DNA of 39,832 bases from an uncultured Spartobacteria bacterium (GCA_903868795.1 CAIPWR010000124.1:1-39832), one strand, 5' to 3'. Positions 16,291 through 25,226 are shown, counted from the stretch's first letter. Numbers and translations: made by a program. Notes: generated from the letters alone by a model not told the origin.

Positions 16291-16443
16291 ACGACACTTC
16301 GTGTCATCACTCGCAAGAAACTCTGAGCCATGCATTCCAGCCGATTTCTTAAGCCTGCGATGGCCGCCGACTCGCCTCTAACCGTGGCCCCTCCTCCTCC
16401 TAAAGAATCGTGCTGTGAAATGGAGTGGCCCGAGTCTTGGGCC
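16291..16443 (+). repeat. Upstream copy of a ~150-bp direct repeat
   Basis: Aligns without gaps to 17407-17559, the 5' end of the next long gene; identity is high from about 16342 onward and lower before it. Both copies keep the same spacing (39 bases) to an ATG. Together they flank the nucleotidyltransferase cassette. Confidence 0.75.
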
Positions 16444-16488
16444 AGTGTACCTGCCGATCGAGATGACACGGGATTGGCTTGTCAGTAG
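16330..16488 (+). pseudogene. Truncated copy of the 17446 gene's N-terminus
   Basis: ATG 16330 opens a 52-residue frame reading RFLKPAMAADSPLTVAPPPP, KE, CCEMEWPESWA, ending at TAG 16486. It matches the N-terminus of the gene at 17446 (RFLAPAMAADSPLTVAPPPP, EMEWPESW) and then diverges. It is therefore a cut-off duplicate and not a separate gene. It overlaps the start of the next small gene. Confidence 0.7.
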
Positions 16489-16771
16489 AGGGTTTTTGGA
16501 CGAATGGATAGGCGTGAAGATCAACCCGTCCAGAATCTCAACCAGCAGGAGCTGGAGGAAGTCTGTTGTCCTGACAAAGGGGCAGCGCCTAGGGGCGCGC
16601 TGGGCGTCCTTGGTCAAGCAATTGGAGGGAGATCCCTCTGTGACTCCAAGGCTGAGGGATCAGGCTTTGGCATGTCTCTGTGCCTATAAGGGGCTGAATT
16701 ATGACCATGAACGAGCAGTGGCACAGGACAAGGTGGCGTCCTCAACTCGACTGGAGCACGCCCGGAGCTGA
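16463..16771 (+). CDS. Small basic protein upstream of the nucleotidyltransferase, 102 aa
   Basis: Starts at ATG 16463 (MTRDWLVSRGFLDEWIGVK), followed by a basic segment with repeated Ser/Arg (NPSRISTSRSWRK) and LGARWASLVKQLEGDP. It overlaps the nucleotidyltransferase start (16701) by about 70 bp, in a different frame. I do not recognise the family. By position it may be the partner of a two-gene toxin-antitoxin-like cassette, but the long overlap leaves the real extent open. Confidence 0.5.
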   Translation: MTRDWLVSRGFLDEWIGVKINPSRISTSRSWRKSVVLTKGQRLGARWASLVKQLEGDPSVTPRLRDQALACLCAYKGLNYDHERAVAQDKVASSTRLEHARS

Positions 16772-17339
16772 ACTGCTACGCCAAGCGGCGGAGGTTTTGT
16801 CATCGGGTCTTGGATCACGGTCGCTACAGATCGTCGTGTTCGGATCATCTCCACTCCAGATGGGAGTTTCCAATGCTATTATGAGTGGCGATCTGGACAT
16901 TGCCTCTGATGAGGAAATCGAGGGGCTTCTGGTTGCAGCGGGACTTACCAAGGGATTGAGCTCCCCGTATGTGGAGGTCTGTCCTTTAGGAACTTTCAGA
17001 ACTGCGCTGGACTGGCGTACCCGAGCTCATGCCGAGATGCTTGGCAATCTGGAGATCCTTTTCCCTCATCCTATTGATATTCTTGTCTCCAAGATCACCC
17101 GTGGGGAGGAGAAGGATTTTGAGGCTTTCGAGGAGGTGATTGATAGAACGGGTCACCCTACGGAGGGGGAGCTTTTGGTTTCCCTGATTCGAGCAGTCCA
17201 TCTCTATAGACCGGGATATGATGAGGCGGCTCCGGGAGATCCGATCACGAATACACGCCTGCTTTGGAAACGTCTTTTTGGCAGGGATATCGATGTCCGC
17301 CAGGAAATCATAGCCACCGCGTCTACGCGCAAAATGTGA
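16701..17339 (+). CDS. Pol-beta-type nucleotidyltransferase, 212 aa
   Basis: Has a nucleotidyltransferase core: VVFGSSPLQMG, then SGDLDIASDEE, the GS...(S/G)DLD pattern that binds metal and nucleotide. The C-terminal part (FPHPIDILVSKITRGEEKDFEAF) matches the family of small nucleotidyltransferases that in toxin-antitoxin systems modify a partner protein. AAGGGG lies 7 bases before the ATG at 16701; ATG 16707 is an alternative. The gene follows the 102-aa ORF and stops 67 bp before the downstream copy of the direct repeat. Confidence 0.7.
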   Translation: MTMNEQWHRTRWRPQLDWSTPGAELLRQAAEVLSSGLGSRSLQIVVFGSSPLQMGVSNAIMSGDLDIASDEEIEGLLVAAGLTKGLSSPYVEVCPLGTFRTALDWRTRAHAEMLGNLEILFPHPIDILVSKITRGEEKDFEAFEEVIDRTGHPTEGELLVSLIRAVHLYRPGYDEAAPGDPITNTRLLWKRLFGRDIDVRQEIIATASTRKM

Positions 17340-17406
17340 GTTTTCGCTGCGGGCCATACGAGCAATATCCCTGGAGGGGTGTGATTTTAGCTAAGAAAAT
17401 AAGGGG

Positions 17407-17559
17407 ATGACACTTGATGTCGCTCCTCCGGAAGAGACTGGTCGCATGAATGAGCACCGATTTCTTGCACCTGCGATGGCCGCCGACTCGCCTCTGACCG
17501 TGGCCCCTCCTCCTCCTAAAGAAACGTTCTGTGAAATGGAGTGGCCCGAGTCTTGGGGG
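17407..17559 (+). repeat. Downstream copy of the ~150-bp direct repeat
   Basis: Counterpart of 16291-16443; it contains the start of the 17446 gene. The ungapped pairing supports a recent duplication that bracketed the nucleotidyltransferase cassette. Confidence 0.75.
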
Positions 17560-18327
17560 GCGAATCCTCCGATCCGACTTCAACCTTCGGAGCCATTCGC
17601 CGGATCCTCGTTCGAGACGGATCGGATCATCAACAACTGGCGTCCACGGATCGCCTCTCTCGTGGACCAGTCCATCTCGATGGCCCAGGATCTGTGCGAG
17701 ATATCCTGGAATGGGGACGACGAACCCTACCCTTGCTGTCCCTTTCTGAAGCTGCTTGAGCCGGGGAGCAACGATATGCGCCGCTTCACGGACGAGGCGT
17801 GCCATATCCTGCTGCAGGCTCTCACGAGAGATGAAATTATTGAAGAGGCCTTTTGGCCTGATCATCGGAAACCCGATGCCCGTGATCTTCACGAGTGGAT
17901 GGGGCGCTGGGCGACCTGGCTGCCTGATGAGGAGGGTCAGTTCCGGTTCTGGAGTATTTTTCTTCCCTGCGAGGCATTGGAGGCTCTCTACAGGTATGTC
18001 CATTCCTTGGTGCACGACTACTACCTGGAGATGCTGGAACTCCACATGGAGTGGGTGGAGCACAGGGAGAGTGAGATTGCCATTTGGGAAGGGTATCCTG
18101 ACATTCATTCCGACCCACCCGAGTCCCTCGTTTACTGGCATCCCCGCCTGATCATCGATAACGTTGAACTGACCCTGACCTCAGAAAATGCGGAAGAACT
18201 CCGGGATTGGTCCTATGACGCCTTCTGTACCTGGAAACGGCACCTCACCGAGGACCAGAAAGAAGCCTTGGTTACGCTGGGCTATGAGGCGGATCAACTC
18301 TGTCCGGATCACCGCTGGCAGGACTGA
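17446..18327 (+). CDS. Hypothetical protein, 293 aa
   Basis: Starts at ATG 17446 with GGAAGAG about 9 bases upstream; a frame from ATG 17407 is open too, but its copy in the duplicate upstream has a stop before the 16330 ATG, which argues against coding there. The N-terminus is Pro-rich (VAPPPPKE). The body is acidic and aromatic (WMGRWATWLPDEEGQFRFWSIF, HMEWVEHRESEIAIW), with no membrane segment and no motif I know. The stop is followed after 18 bp by the hairpin at 18346. The function is unknown. Confidence 0.65.
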   Translation: MNEHRFLAPAMAADSPLTVAPPPPKETFCEMEWPESWGANPPIRLQPSEPFAGSSFETDRIINNWRPRIASLVDQSISMAQDLCEISWNGDDEPYPCCPFLKLLEPGSNDMRRFTDEACHILLQALTRDEIIEEAFWPDHRKPDARDLHEWMGRWATWLPDEEGQFRFWSIFLPCEALEALYRYVHSLVHDYYLEMLELHMEWVEHRESEIAIWEGYPDIHSDPPESLVYWHPRLIIDNVELTLTSENAEELRDWSYDAFCTWKRHLTEDQKEALVTLGYEADQLCPDHRWQD

Positions 18328-18345
18328 AACAGCAGAACAGGCTGT

Positions 18346-18382
18346 ATCTTACGGAATTTTGCGAGGCTGAAATCCGTAAGAT
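18346..18382. terminator. Bidirectional hairpin between convergent genes
   Basis: ATCTTACGGA (18346-18355) pairs with TCCGTAAGAT (18373-18382), with TTT/AAA extending the stem. It lies between the 17446 gene and the RecB-like helicase, whose stops face each other, so a terminator role is plausible. The stem sequence is the same motif as in the repeats at 674-888, and ATCTTACGGNATTTTG matches over 16 bases with one change the reverse strand of 873-888. Confidence 0.6.
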
Positions 18383-18386
18383 TGAT

Positions 18387-21300
18387 TCAATTTACCTTTC
18401 CGGAAATGGAAGCCTTGCAAAAGAGACTCAGGAGAGACATTTCCTTCAGCGAAATGGCCGAGGTCTGCGAGATCCGTGGATCGGCAACCACGATCGCCAA
18501 ACACTGTGCCCTGGAAATGGCTACGTTGATGCGGTTTTGATCCAGGATGAAGCCAAGTCCACGGGAGCCGTATTCTCCGTAACTCGAACTAAGTGAGTAG
18601 ATGCAGACGGGAGCTTCCTGCCCTTGGAATCGGTCGACGCTACCGATACGGGCCCCGTCGGGAAGCGAGCGCTTCAAGGCACTCACTTGGGCGTTGTAGG
18701 GACTCATGATCAGAATGTCGTCGATTCCGAGCGGTCGGGCGGCTCCGCTCTTATCTCTGTAGTCACGTCCAAGAAGTTCAGAGATAATCTCCTTCACGCG
18801 GGAAACCTCTTCCTCACTGCGCTGGGTATTGCCCTCATGCTCCACGGGGGAGAAGAGGATGCCGTGTTCCTTGGTGACCAGGGAGGCGTTGAGGGGGAGG
18901 GCGATTCGCTGACGGTCGCATTCGGGATGAGCCGTCAGGCACCCATTGTAGATGCTCTCTGAGATGAATGAGCAGACCGAGGAGTGCATCCGGCGTGTTT
19001 CGCCTAGAAAAATACCAGCGTCAGCAGGTACGACGGGGTGAAAGACCGGTGCATCGGGAAGGCTGCGGGCGGGATCCTTGAGGGAGTATTGCAGGACGGA
19101 AAGTGCTGCATCGCCGGGATGGGTTCCCTGAATTGGTTGCTCCAACTGCATCTGGTCGCCCATGAGGACGAGATTTGCGGTGCAGCGGCTCATGGCGACT
19201 GCATTAGCCAGGCTGACCTGTCCAGCCTCGTCGATGAAGAGGTAGTCGAGCTTCCCTTCCCATTCGCTGCGGGCGAAGAGCCATGCGGTTCCGGCAATGA
19301 TCCCTCCATGATAGGAACTGATCGCTTTGGTGTTGTCCGTGGTGGGGATCTCGGGAACTTCCTCGGGTTTACCTCCGGCCCTTAGTCCAGTAACCATTCC
19401 GTTGGATTCACGGACAACGCCTTGGAGAAGATTAACAATGGCCTTGTGGCTGTTGGAGGTGATTCCGACACGCTTGCCCTTTGCGAGCAGTCGGGCAATG
19501 ACCTTCGAGGCTGTGTAGGTCTTTCCGGTGCCCGGAGGACCTTGGATCACAAGACAGGCACCTTGCATGGCCGGGGAGATTCGTAGAGCTGCTTCGAGTG
19601 GAGCCTCCTCTGCTACTGCCATTTGGGGAGAGGGTGCAATCCTACCTAGAAGAGAGCGGAGAGAGTCTGGAAGCAGATTCTCACCAAGGTAGGAGCGGGC
19701 GACGTCTCGGAGAGCATCCTGTAACACTTTGGATGAAACGATTTCATAGGGGACCAGGCTCCCAGCAGACGGGAAGATCCCTCCGAAGCAATCGGTGATT
19801 TTCTTGGAGCTGATTTTTAGCTCCAAGGTGCCGTTCCTGAGGTCGAGTGAATGGATCGTGAACTTTGCCTCCAGATGTCCCTGGAACATTACTGAATCTC
19901 CTGACTTGGCCTTGCACTCCTGAGAGGGATCAAAGCGGTATTCCTGAATGAGGGAGCGCCTGTCAGCCTTTGGGAGGGCTTGGGCGAAGATTCCTGCAAT
20001 GCAGGCAGGGTCATCGTGAAGTTCCTCTTCAGAAAGTTTCTCGCGTTCAAAGAGTCGCCACCACACGGGTAATGCCTCGCGGCGGTGAAAGTCCATCAAG
20101 TCGGCGAGGGTCCAAGCGACAGAATCGCCTTGGCGGGCTCGGAGTCCATCCACAATGCCCTGATGTTCCATTCGCAACTGCTCTGCCTCGGCTTTGTCAT
20201 TCTCGTCCTCGACTTCCCCTTCAGGCTGCGGCGGAGGCAGTGGCGCAAAACCATATCTGGACGCAAGATCCCTAAGCCAGTCAGCCAGCTCCTGGGTCGA
20301 TTTGCAGTCATCCTCGTTGTAATCACGGATTCCTTTGAGAATCGGACTGGAGGTCCAATCCCTTGCCTCACCGCTGTCGAGCCACCGGGCGTAGTGGACG
20401 ACCGATCCGATGGATGTCGCGACTTCCGTGTCACGGTTGCGCCCGGCGCGGTAGATCTTCTCCACTGTCTTGATGGAATAGTTCTTGTCGCCGATCCGAA
20501 GTGCCTTTTTAACGACATGGTAGAGATCGACGAAGACCCCATTGCGCAGCAGTTCGTTTACCTCGTCCTGACAGGTATCATGCCGTGACATCAAGCGACG
20601 CACCGCCGCTACTTCATAAGGGGCGTAGTGATAGATGTGCATTGACGGGTTTGCCTTCCAGCGGGCATGAACCCAGCTAATGAACCCACGGAGAGCTTCC
20701 TTTTCCTCGTCCCTGTCATGAGCCCACCAGTCCTTGAAAACGAAACTGCCGTTTTTGAGGTATCCGGCACCCCAGAGATATTCAAGGCCGCCGACCGCGA
20801 TGGGGTAACCCTCCATGTCGAAGTAGACATCGGCAGGGTCGTGGGCAGGGAGACTGTTTAGCCCGAGGATCTTATCAGTTTCTTGCGGCAGGACCTCGAC
20901 AGCGGCGAGGGCAGTGGGATCATCCTTGCGCGATTCGCGGGTGGCCTGCTGAAGACGTGCCTGAGCGACAAGCTTTTCAAGTGCCTCCGACCGCATCTTC
21001 TCAACGCGTGCCCCCGAGGAGTTGGCGAGTTTCTCCAAAGTGTGAATTCCCGCTGAACGAAGTTTCTTGATCTGGTTCGCGGAAATACCGGCAACCCTGA
21101 CCAGATGATCCGTGCGGTCAAAGAACGCCTCGGCTTCCGATGTCCAGTTGCCATGATCCGCTCTAGGTTCCGGGTCAGGACGTTTGGCGAAATCGCCGTC
21201 GTAGCTTACCTGGAGCTTTAAGAAGCCCTCCTTGATGGAGAGATAGTAATCGTAGTATTCGGAGATTCGAAGTTGGGGGCGCTCAAGCGTACCCAAAATG

Positions 21301-21797
21301 ATGCCAAAGAACTCTGGCATGCCTGCTCCCGGCGTGTGCGCTAACATCTCGGCGTAACAGCAGAGCTGGACGGCGTAGTAGGGCTTGATAGAGCGCGCAA
21401 CCTTGGTATCCCACAGGAGATAAGTGCCCGTGCTTGGATCTAGTTCCAGAAAATCAGTAAAACCCGCGAAATTCCCGTGGCGGAGGGCTCCTTGGTAGAT
21501 GACAGGAGCCTTTAGGGCAATCGTTTCAAGGGTATGTTGGTGCGCTGCATCAAGATCTCGGTCATGGATTTCAACGAGTGCCGGTTCCTTGAGTTTCCAG
21601 TCCTTGAGGATGACAGCTTCATGGGTGATGCCGGACTCGGCAATTAGCTTCATATCCTCTGATTGAGAATCTGGAGTGAGCTGGCCAGGGTTCTCCAGAT
21701 GGTGGCGATCCATCCACGAGGCGAACGGGGATTCAAGATAGCGAACGAGGTCGCTGGGAGAAAAAATTAGGTCTCCACTAAGGGGATGTTTGCGCAT
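18387..21797 (-). CDS. TM0106-type RecB nuclease fused to SF1 helicase
   Basis: An 1136-aa protein. The N-terminal ~450 residues are a RecB-like nuclease: FAGFTDFLELDPSTGTYLLWDTKVARSIKPYYAVQLCCYAEML shows the D..DxK..QL..Y pattern. A UPF1/Dna2-like superfamily-1 helicase follows with GPPGTGKTYTASKV (Walker A), YLFIDEAGQVSLANAV (Walker B), LVLMGDQMQLEQP, RFQGQEAPVCIYSL and NRINVAISRAQ. Proteins of this type are recurrent in defence islands and process DNA ends. Start is ATG 21797. It sits downstream of an HTH protein with 59 bp between them. No partner subunit is seen. Confidence 0.9.
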   Translation of the reverse strand: MRKHPLSGDLIFSPSDLVRYLESPFASWMDRHHLENPGQLTPDSQSEDMKLIAESGITHEAVILKDWKLKEPALVEIHDRDLDAAHQHTLETIALKAPVIYQGALRHGNFAGFTDFLELDPSTGTYLLWDTKVARSIKPYYAVQLCCYAEMLAHTPGAGMPEFFGIILGTLERPQLRISEYYDYYLSIKEGFLKLQVSYDGDFAKRPDPEPRADHGNWTSEAEAFFDRTDHLVRVAGISANQIKKLRSAGIHTLEKLANSSGARVEKMRSEALEKLVAQARLQQATRESRKDDPTALAAVEVLPQETDKILGLNSLPAHDPADVYFDMEGYPIAVGGLEYLWGAGYLKNGSFVFKDWWAHDRDEEKEALRGFISWVHARWKANPSMHIYHYAPYEVAAVRRLMSRHDTCQDEVNELLRNGVFVDLYHVVKKALRIGDKNYSIKTVEKIYRAGRNRDTEVATSIGSVVHYARWLDSGEARDWTSSPILKGIRDYNEDDCKSTQELADWLRDLASRYGFAPLPPPQPEGEVEDENDKAEAEQLRMEHQGIVDGLRARQGDSVAWTLADLMDFHRREALPVWWRLFEREKLSEEELHDDPACIAGIFAQALPKADRRSLIQEYRFDPSQECKAKSGDSVMFQGHLEAKFTIHSLDLRNGTLELKISSKKITDCFGGIFPSAGSLVPYEIVSSKVLQDALRDVARSYLGENLLPDSLRSLLGRIAPSPQMAVAEEAPLEAALRISPAMQGACLVIQGPPGTGKTYTASKVIARLLAKGKRVGITSNSHKAIVNLLQGVVRESNGMVTGLRAGGKPEEVPEIPTTDNTKAISSYHGGIIAGTAWLFARSEWEGKLDYLFIDEAGQVSLANAVAMSRCTANLVLMGDQMQLEQPIQGTHPGDAALSVLQYSLKDPARSLPDAPVFHPVVPADAGIFLGETRRMHSSVCSFISESIYNGCLTAHPECDRQRIALPLNASLVTKEHGILFSPVEHEGNTQRSEEEVSRVKEIISELLGRDYRDKSGAARPLGIDDILIMSPYNAQVSALKRSLPDGARIGSVDRFQGQEAPVCIYSLSSSYGEYGSRGLGFILDQNRINVAISRAQCLAIVVADPRISQTSAISLKEMSLLSLFCKASISGKVN

Positions 21798-21856
21798 GGG
21801 AGGAAGCTATTCTACTGAACTGACAGGAGGTGTCTCCGCAAATTCAAAAAAGCCCT

Positions 21857-22384
21857 TTATCTGACGCGGTCGAGTCCAACTGATTTCTGCCAACGGAGTC
21901 CTTCGGTGAGGATTTTTCGCTCCCAACAGATGGTCTCTTGCAAACTCTTGAGGAGCTTCCGGTATTCCCGGAGTAAAAGCAGGGCGTCCTCTCCCATTTC
22001 CTTGCCCTCAAAGAGTTCCGGGGGACGCTGCTGAAAATCCAACCCTGCCTGCAGATCTTTAGCCATCAATGGGACTCCCAAATCTGCGTTGGAAAGTAAT
22101 AACCTTCTCTCTGGATCGGCCTCTACAGAGCACCCCTGAATATGGGAAAGGTTTCCGTCACCAAGGTCGAGGTGCAGAATGTCGATGAGCTTCCTTTCGA
22201 GATTCCAAAGATTCACGAGCTTCTCTTCGGAGACCCCCAGATTTCTGAGATCCCTGACCTTTCTGAGGAATGTCTCGTAGCACTCTGGGTACTCCTCAAG
22301 GGCCGGCAATCCGAAATGCTTCCGCATGCGGCTGATCCAGGGTGCAGGCCGGCCTAGTCGTTCTGAGAGTTCGCACTGGGTCAT
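21857..22384 (-). CDS. Helix-turn-helix protein, 175 aa
   Basis: Starts at ATG 22384; an in-frame TTG at 22423 would overlap the preceding gene by 17 bp. The N-terminus MTQCELSERLGRPAPWISRMRKHFG reads as a helix-turn-helix, followed by a helical region with KVRDLRNLGVSEEKLVNLWNLERKL, and a C-terminal amphipathic helix. It may regulate the adjacent nuclease-helicase or the small-gene operon. Not assigned to a named family. Confidence 0.6.
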   Translation of the reverse strand: MTQCELSERLGRPAPWISRMRKHFGLPALEEYPECYETFLRKVRDLRNLGVSEEKLVNLWNLERKLIDILHLDLGDGNLSHIQGCSVEADPERRLLLSNADLGVPLMAKDLQAGLDFQQRPPELFEGKEMGEDALLLLREYRKLLKSLQETICWERKILTEGLRWQKSVGLDRVR

Positions 22385-22406
22385 GAGATTTAAGGACGGG
22401 ATGAAA

Positions 22407-23132
22407 TTACCCCTTCTTGCCAAACTCTTTTCTGTACTGGTGAATCTGACTTCGGTTCTCCCAAATCAGTTCTGCAATCAGATTGCGGAGCTCTTCTTTC
22501 AGGGCCTCGCCGTTATCGGTTTTGGCTGTCTGCCACACGCCGCTTCGGCCCGGCATTTCACCGCCCCACTCCTCAGCTTCAATGTAGATATGCTTTGCCT
22601 GTTCAGCGACGTCTTGAAAGCGCTCAAACTCTTCCAGGTAGTACTTGTCCCAGATCTTATCCAAGCCGGCCCATTCGAGGAGTTCCTGGGAAACATCGTC
22701 GTCGGCAGAAGCTATCTTCTCCCATCCATCATCCGCAGCTTCTCCTTTCTGCCTCTCGTTTAATTCATCGATGAAGCTGGTAAACTCCATGCAGGCGTAG
22801 TCATAGGCTTCCTCTTGAGTATGGAAATAGCCGATGTCATCAAACTCGTTGGCACGAATCCAGTAGGCTGAAACGAGTCTCCAGATTTCGATCTGGAAGG
22901 TGTCATTGTCCGGAGCTGCTCCATCAATAGCATCCACCATCTCGCCGATGCCGGTCGACCACTTGTTGTCTTCAAGCAGGGTGAACAAGTCCTCCAGATC
23001 CTCCCCCCTTTGAAATGATTCCCACTTCTTGGGGGCTATCTTTTCACCAAACTCCTTCCAAACGAGTTGGTGGACTTCCTCAGATGCAAGGATGTCCTGC
23101 TGGAAATCGGAGAGTTCAACGGGTGAGCTCAT
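22407..23132 (-). CDS. Hypothetical acidic protein, 241 aa
   Basis: Starts at ATG 23132 (MSSPVELSDFQQDILASEEV). It is acidic, Trp- and Asp/Glu-rich (LDKIWDKYYLEEFERF, EAEEWGGEM), with no signal peptide or membrane segment. No domain can be recognised. It stops 6 bp after the DUF4236 gene begins its own run, and its 3' end lies just upstream of the HTH gene, so it looks like part of the same minus-strand operon. Confidence 0.6.
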   Translation of the reverse strand: MSSPVELSDFQQDILASEEVHQLVWKEFGEKIAPKKWESFQRGEDLEDLFTLLEDNKWSTGIGEMVDAIDGAAPDNDTFQIEIWRLVSAYWIRANEFDDIGYFHTQEEAYDYACMEFTSFIDELNERQKGEAADDGWEKIASADDDVSQELLEWAGLDKIWDKYYLEEFERFQDVAEQAKHIYIEAEEWGGEMPGRSGVWQTAKTDNGEALKEELRNLIAELIWENRSQIHQYRKEFGKKG

Positions 23133-23138
23133 GGTCGA

Positions 23139-23774
23139 TTACTTCAGGTTCTGCTGAACAATCCCGATCATCGCCATGATGAAGAAATAGATGGCTATGA
23201 TTGCTATCAGGATGCTGAAACATCCCCACTTTTTGGGGGCCTGATAAGGCTGATCTGGATGGTCGTAGCAGTGGTCGATGAAGTCATCCGGAATGGCATG
23301 GCCGTGGCCGGCGTAGAACTGCCTCATGAGGGTCTTGGATGCCTCCTTCTGCTGTTCCTTGATCTGCTGGATGAGATTGGCGGCCTGGTCGGAACCAAGG
23401 GAATGGATGTCGTAACCGTGGAGGTTGACGTTCTGGAGGTTACTCAAATGATCAATCTGATCCTGGCGGATGGGAGGCTCATCCTTCTCTTGATCGGAGA
23501 TATGAAGGGTCTGATCCACCATGTGGGAGTTCACCCAATCCTCCGAGGGTGCAGGTATGCCAGCATGGCGCTGGGAGACCCGCGTATGACTGCTATGGAT
23601 ATCGGTATAGGAGAGTCCCGTGCCGGGGATCCCTACGGTGGTCCTGCTGCCGGCAGTACCAAAGGTGTAGTGAGCCCCACGAGGGCCAATGCTGAGGGAT
23701 GTGCTCTTCTTCCCAAAGTTCCAACGAACTCCGGGGAAGAGTTTGATCGATCTTCTAAAACGAAAAAAACCCAT
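23139..23774 (-). CDS. DUF4236 membrane-anchored protein, 211 aa
   Basis: The N-terminal ~55 residues are the DUF4236 pattern: MGFFRFRRSIKLFPGVRWNFGKKS, then SLSIGPRGAHYTFGT, and TTVGIPGTGLSY. A Gln/Asp-rich middle follows (EQQKEASKTLMRQFYAGHG), and the C-terminus is a hydrophobic helix, WGCFSILIAIIAIYFFIMAMIG, likely a membrane anchor. The domain is widespread in bacteria and of unknown role. It lies 3 bp from the Cys-rich gene and 6 bp from the next, so co-transcription is likely. Confidence 0.8.
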   Translation of the reverse strand: MGFFRFRRSIKLFPGVRWNFGKKSTSLSIGPRGAHYTFGTAGSRTTVGIPGTGLSYTDIHSSHTRVSQRHAGIPAPSEDWVNSHMVDQTLHISDQEKDEPPIRQDQIDHLSNLQNVNLHGYDIHSLGSDQAANLIQQIKEQQKEASKTLMRQFYAGHGHAIPDDFIDHCYDHPDQPYQAPKKWGCFSILIAIIAIYFFIMAMIGIVQQNLK

Positions 23775-23777
23775 GGA

Positions 23778-24029
23778 TTATGCGGGGTAAGAGTACGAGG
23801 GAGGTGGCTCACCCATGAGGTGTTCTCTTTGATTATCATGGGGTGGAATGGCTATGCAGTTCCCTTCTTTTGCATGGTGCCAGATCTCCTCCCATGAATT
23901 GCAGAGGTGGACATTCCGGCTGCAAATTTCACAAAAGCGGATGTCGCTGACCTTGGTCTTTTTTAACTTTGACCAGAGCTTCGGACACTGGAAGGCAAAC
24001 TCGACTTTGCAGTTGGCGATGGGAGTCAT
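23778..24029 (-). CDS. Small Cys-rich protein, 83 aa
   Basis: Starts at ATG 24029. It has CPKLW near the N-terminus and then RFCEICSRNVHLC, with WEEIWHHAKEGNCIAI after. The four or five Cys and the His pair suggest zinc binding. The pattern C...W..L......RFC..C...V..C....E...HA..G.C.A is one seen in small conserved bacterial proteins of unknown role. It sits between the 60-aa membrane protein and the DUF4236 gene. Confidence 0.65.
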   Translation of the reverse strand: MTPIANCKVEFAFQCPKLWSKLKKTKVSDIRFCEICSRNVHLCNSWEEIWHHAKEGNCIAIPPHDNQREHLMGEPPPSYSYPA

Positions 24030-24047
24030 GGGATCAATGTGAGGATC

Positions 24048-24230
24048 TCAATTCTTTCGCTGTAGATACTCGCTTATGTCCCTGCAAATACTTTGAACGG
24101 CAAGTTGGAGTTCTTCAAAGGTGATCTGCCCGCCATTCTCTTCGATCTCTTGGACGGTGCGGGCGATATACGCAATGTTCAGGATGATGGTCAGTAAAAG
24201 GAAGAGTAACAATGTGTCGTGGTGGTTCAT
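24048..24230 (-). CDS. Small membrane protein, 60 aa
   Basis: Starts at ATG 24230 (MNHHDTLLLFLLLTIILNIAYIA): one hydrophobic helix near the N-terminus followed by a helical acidic and basic tail (QEIEENGGQITFEELQLAV). It shares 4 bp with the end of the tandem-repeat gene (24227-24230), consistent with translational coupling. The function is unknown. Confidence 0.6.
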   Translation of the reverse strand: MNHHDTLLLFLLLTIILNIAYIARTVQEIEENGGQITFEELQLAVQSICRDISEYLQRKN

Positions 24231-24679
24231 GGGCTGACGATCTCCGGTCCCTCCGTGGCATAGGGGTTATGAGCACTGCTCGGGGAGTAGGGGCTGCCGT
24301 ACTGGCCGTAGGGGTTGTTGATACTGGTGGGACTGTAGGGACTCCCGTAAGGACCATACGGGTTGGCAGTGGAGTCGGGAGCGTAGGGGTTGGCACTGGC
24401 ACGACCGAGATAGGTGCCATCCTGAGCGATGATCCTGGGAGCATCCGTGGTGTAGGGATTATTCACACTGGTGGAGGAGTAAGGACTGCCGTAGGGGCCA
24501 TAGGGGTTGTTGATGCTATTGGGAGCATACGGGCTCCCATACTGGCCATAGGGATTGCCGGTGGATTGGGGGGCGTAGGGATTCGCACTCAGTTGACCGA
24601 GGTATTCCTGAGCATGGGAGATTGCAGGTGCGCCGCCGATGAGGACTATGAGGAGAAGTGGTCGTAGTTTCATGAGCAC
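24227..24679 (-). CDS. Secreted tandem-repeat protein (NPYGPYGSPYSP)
   Basis: About 150 aa. It has a signal peptide (LRPLLLIVLIGGAPAISHA) then repeats built on SANPYAPxSTxNPYG, YGSPYSPTSINNPYG and IIAQDGTYLGRASANPY. Small bacterial proteins of this composition are known and are predicted to be exported and disordered; their role is unknown. The start may be the Met at 24679 or the next Met (24673). The DNA repeats would also make this a spot for length variation. Confidence 0.8.
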   Translation of the reverse strand: MLMKLRPLLLIVLIGGAPAISHAQEYLGQLSANPYAPQSTGNPYGQYGSPYAPNSINNPYGPYGSPYSSTSVNNPYTTDAPRIIAQDGTYLGRASANPYAPDSTANPYGPYGSPYSPTSINNPYGQYGSPYSPSSAHNPYATEGPEIVSP

Positions 24680-24725
24680 AGCCTACCACTCGATCAAGAC
24701 ACTGAGTGTCCTAGGCCACTGGGTA

Positions 24726-25226
24726 TCAGTCACAATAGGTGGCCAGTTCCTTCCGTAGAATCGGATCTACGACTACGGCTGGATCAGGTATCCCATCATC
24801 ACCCTTGAAGAAGAGATCCGCGAACCTCTCTACGAACTTCTCCGCCATGGAGTTGATGACATCGTTGCTTGTGTAGTAGGTTTCCTTTTCAAGAATCTCC
24901 CAGGGAATGGGTTCCTTGGTCACATCGACTTTGAACAGATCACCATCCGGATCCCATGACCAGTCATCCCATTCACCATCTCCCTTCTCTACCTTCCAAG
25001 TGGCATGTTCGAGGCGCAGAATCGGCTGATCGTCATCAAACATCAGGAACCACTCCTCAACGTCTGCATGGGTCTCGTCTATGATGTTTACCGATTCTGT
25101 GTAGACGACAGCGTCGAAGATTCGCTGATCGTTATACCCCTCACGAAGGTTCTCCAGATGATAGTCGATCTTCTCGCGATCAGACATGGCATCATCCCCC
25201 TCTTTTGATTCCTCGAGGTCACTCAT
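24726..25226 (-). CDS. Acidic hypothetical protein, 166 aa
   Basis: Starts at ATG 25226, which overlaps the stop of the lipoprotein gene by 4 bp (ATGA), so the two are likely coupled. It is very acidic with Trp-rich strands (EWDDWSWDPDGDLFKVD) and no signal peptide. No domain recognised. It may be a cytoplasmic partner, such as an immunity or chaperone protein, of the lipoprotein; this is a guess from the overlap. Confidence 0.6.
   Translation of the reverse strand: MSDLEESKEGDDAMSDREKIDYHLENLREGYNDQRIFDAVVYTESVNIIDETHADVEEWFLMFDDDQPILRLEHATWKVEKGDGEWDDWSWDPDGDLFKVDVTKEPIPWEILEKETYYTSNDVINSMAEKFVERFADLFFKGDDGIPDPAVVVDPILRKELATYCD

Noticed and set aside
24227-24679. CRISPR-like repeats
   Set aside because: The repeats are in-frame protein repeats (NPYGPYGSPYSP) with no uniform spacers.
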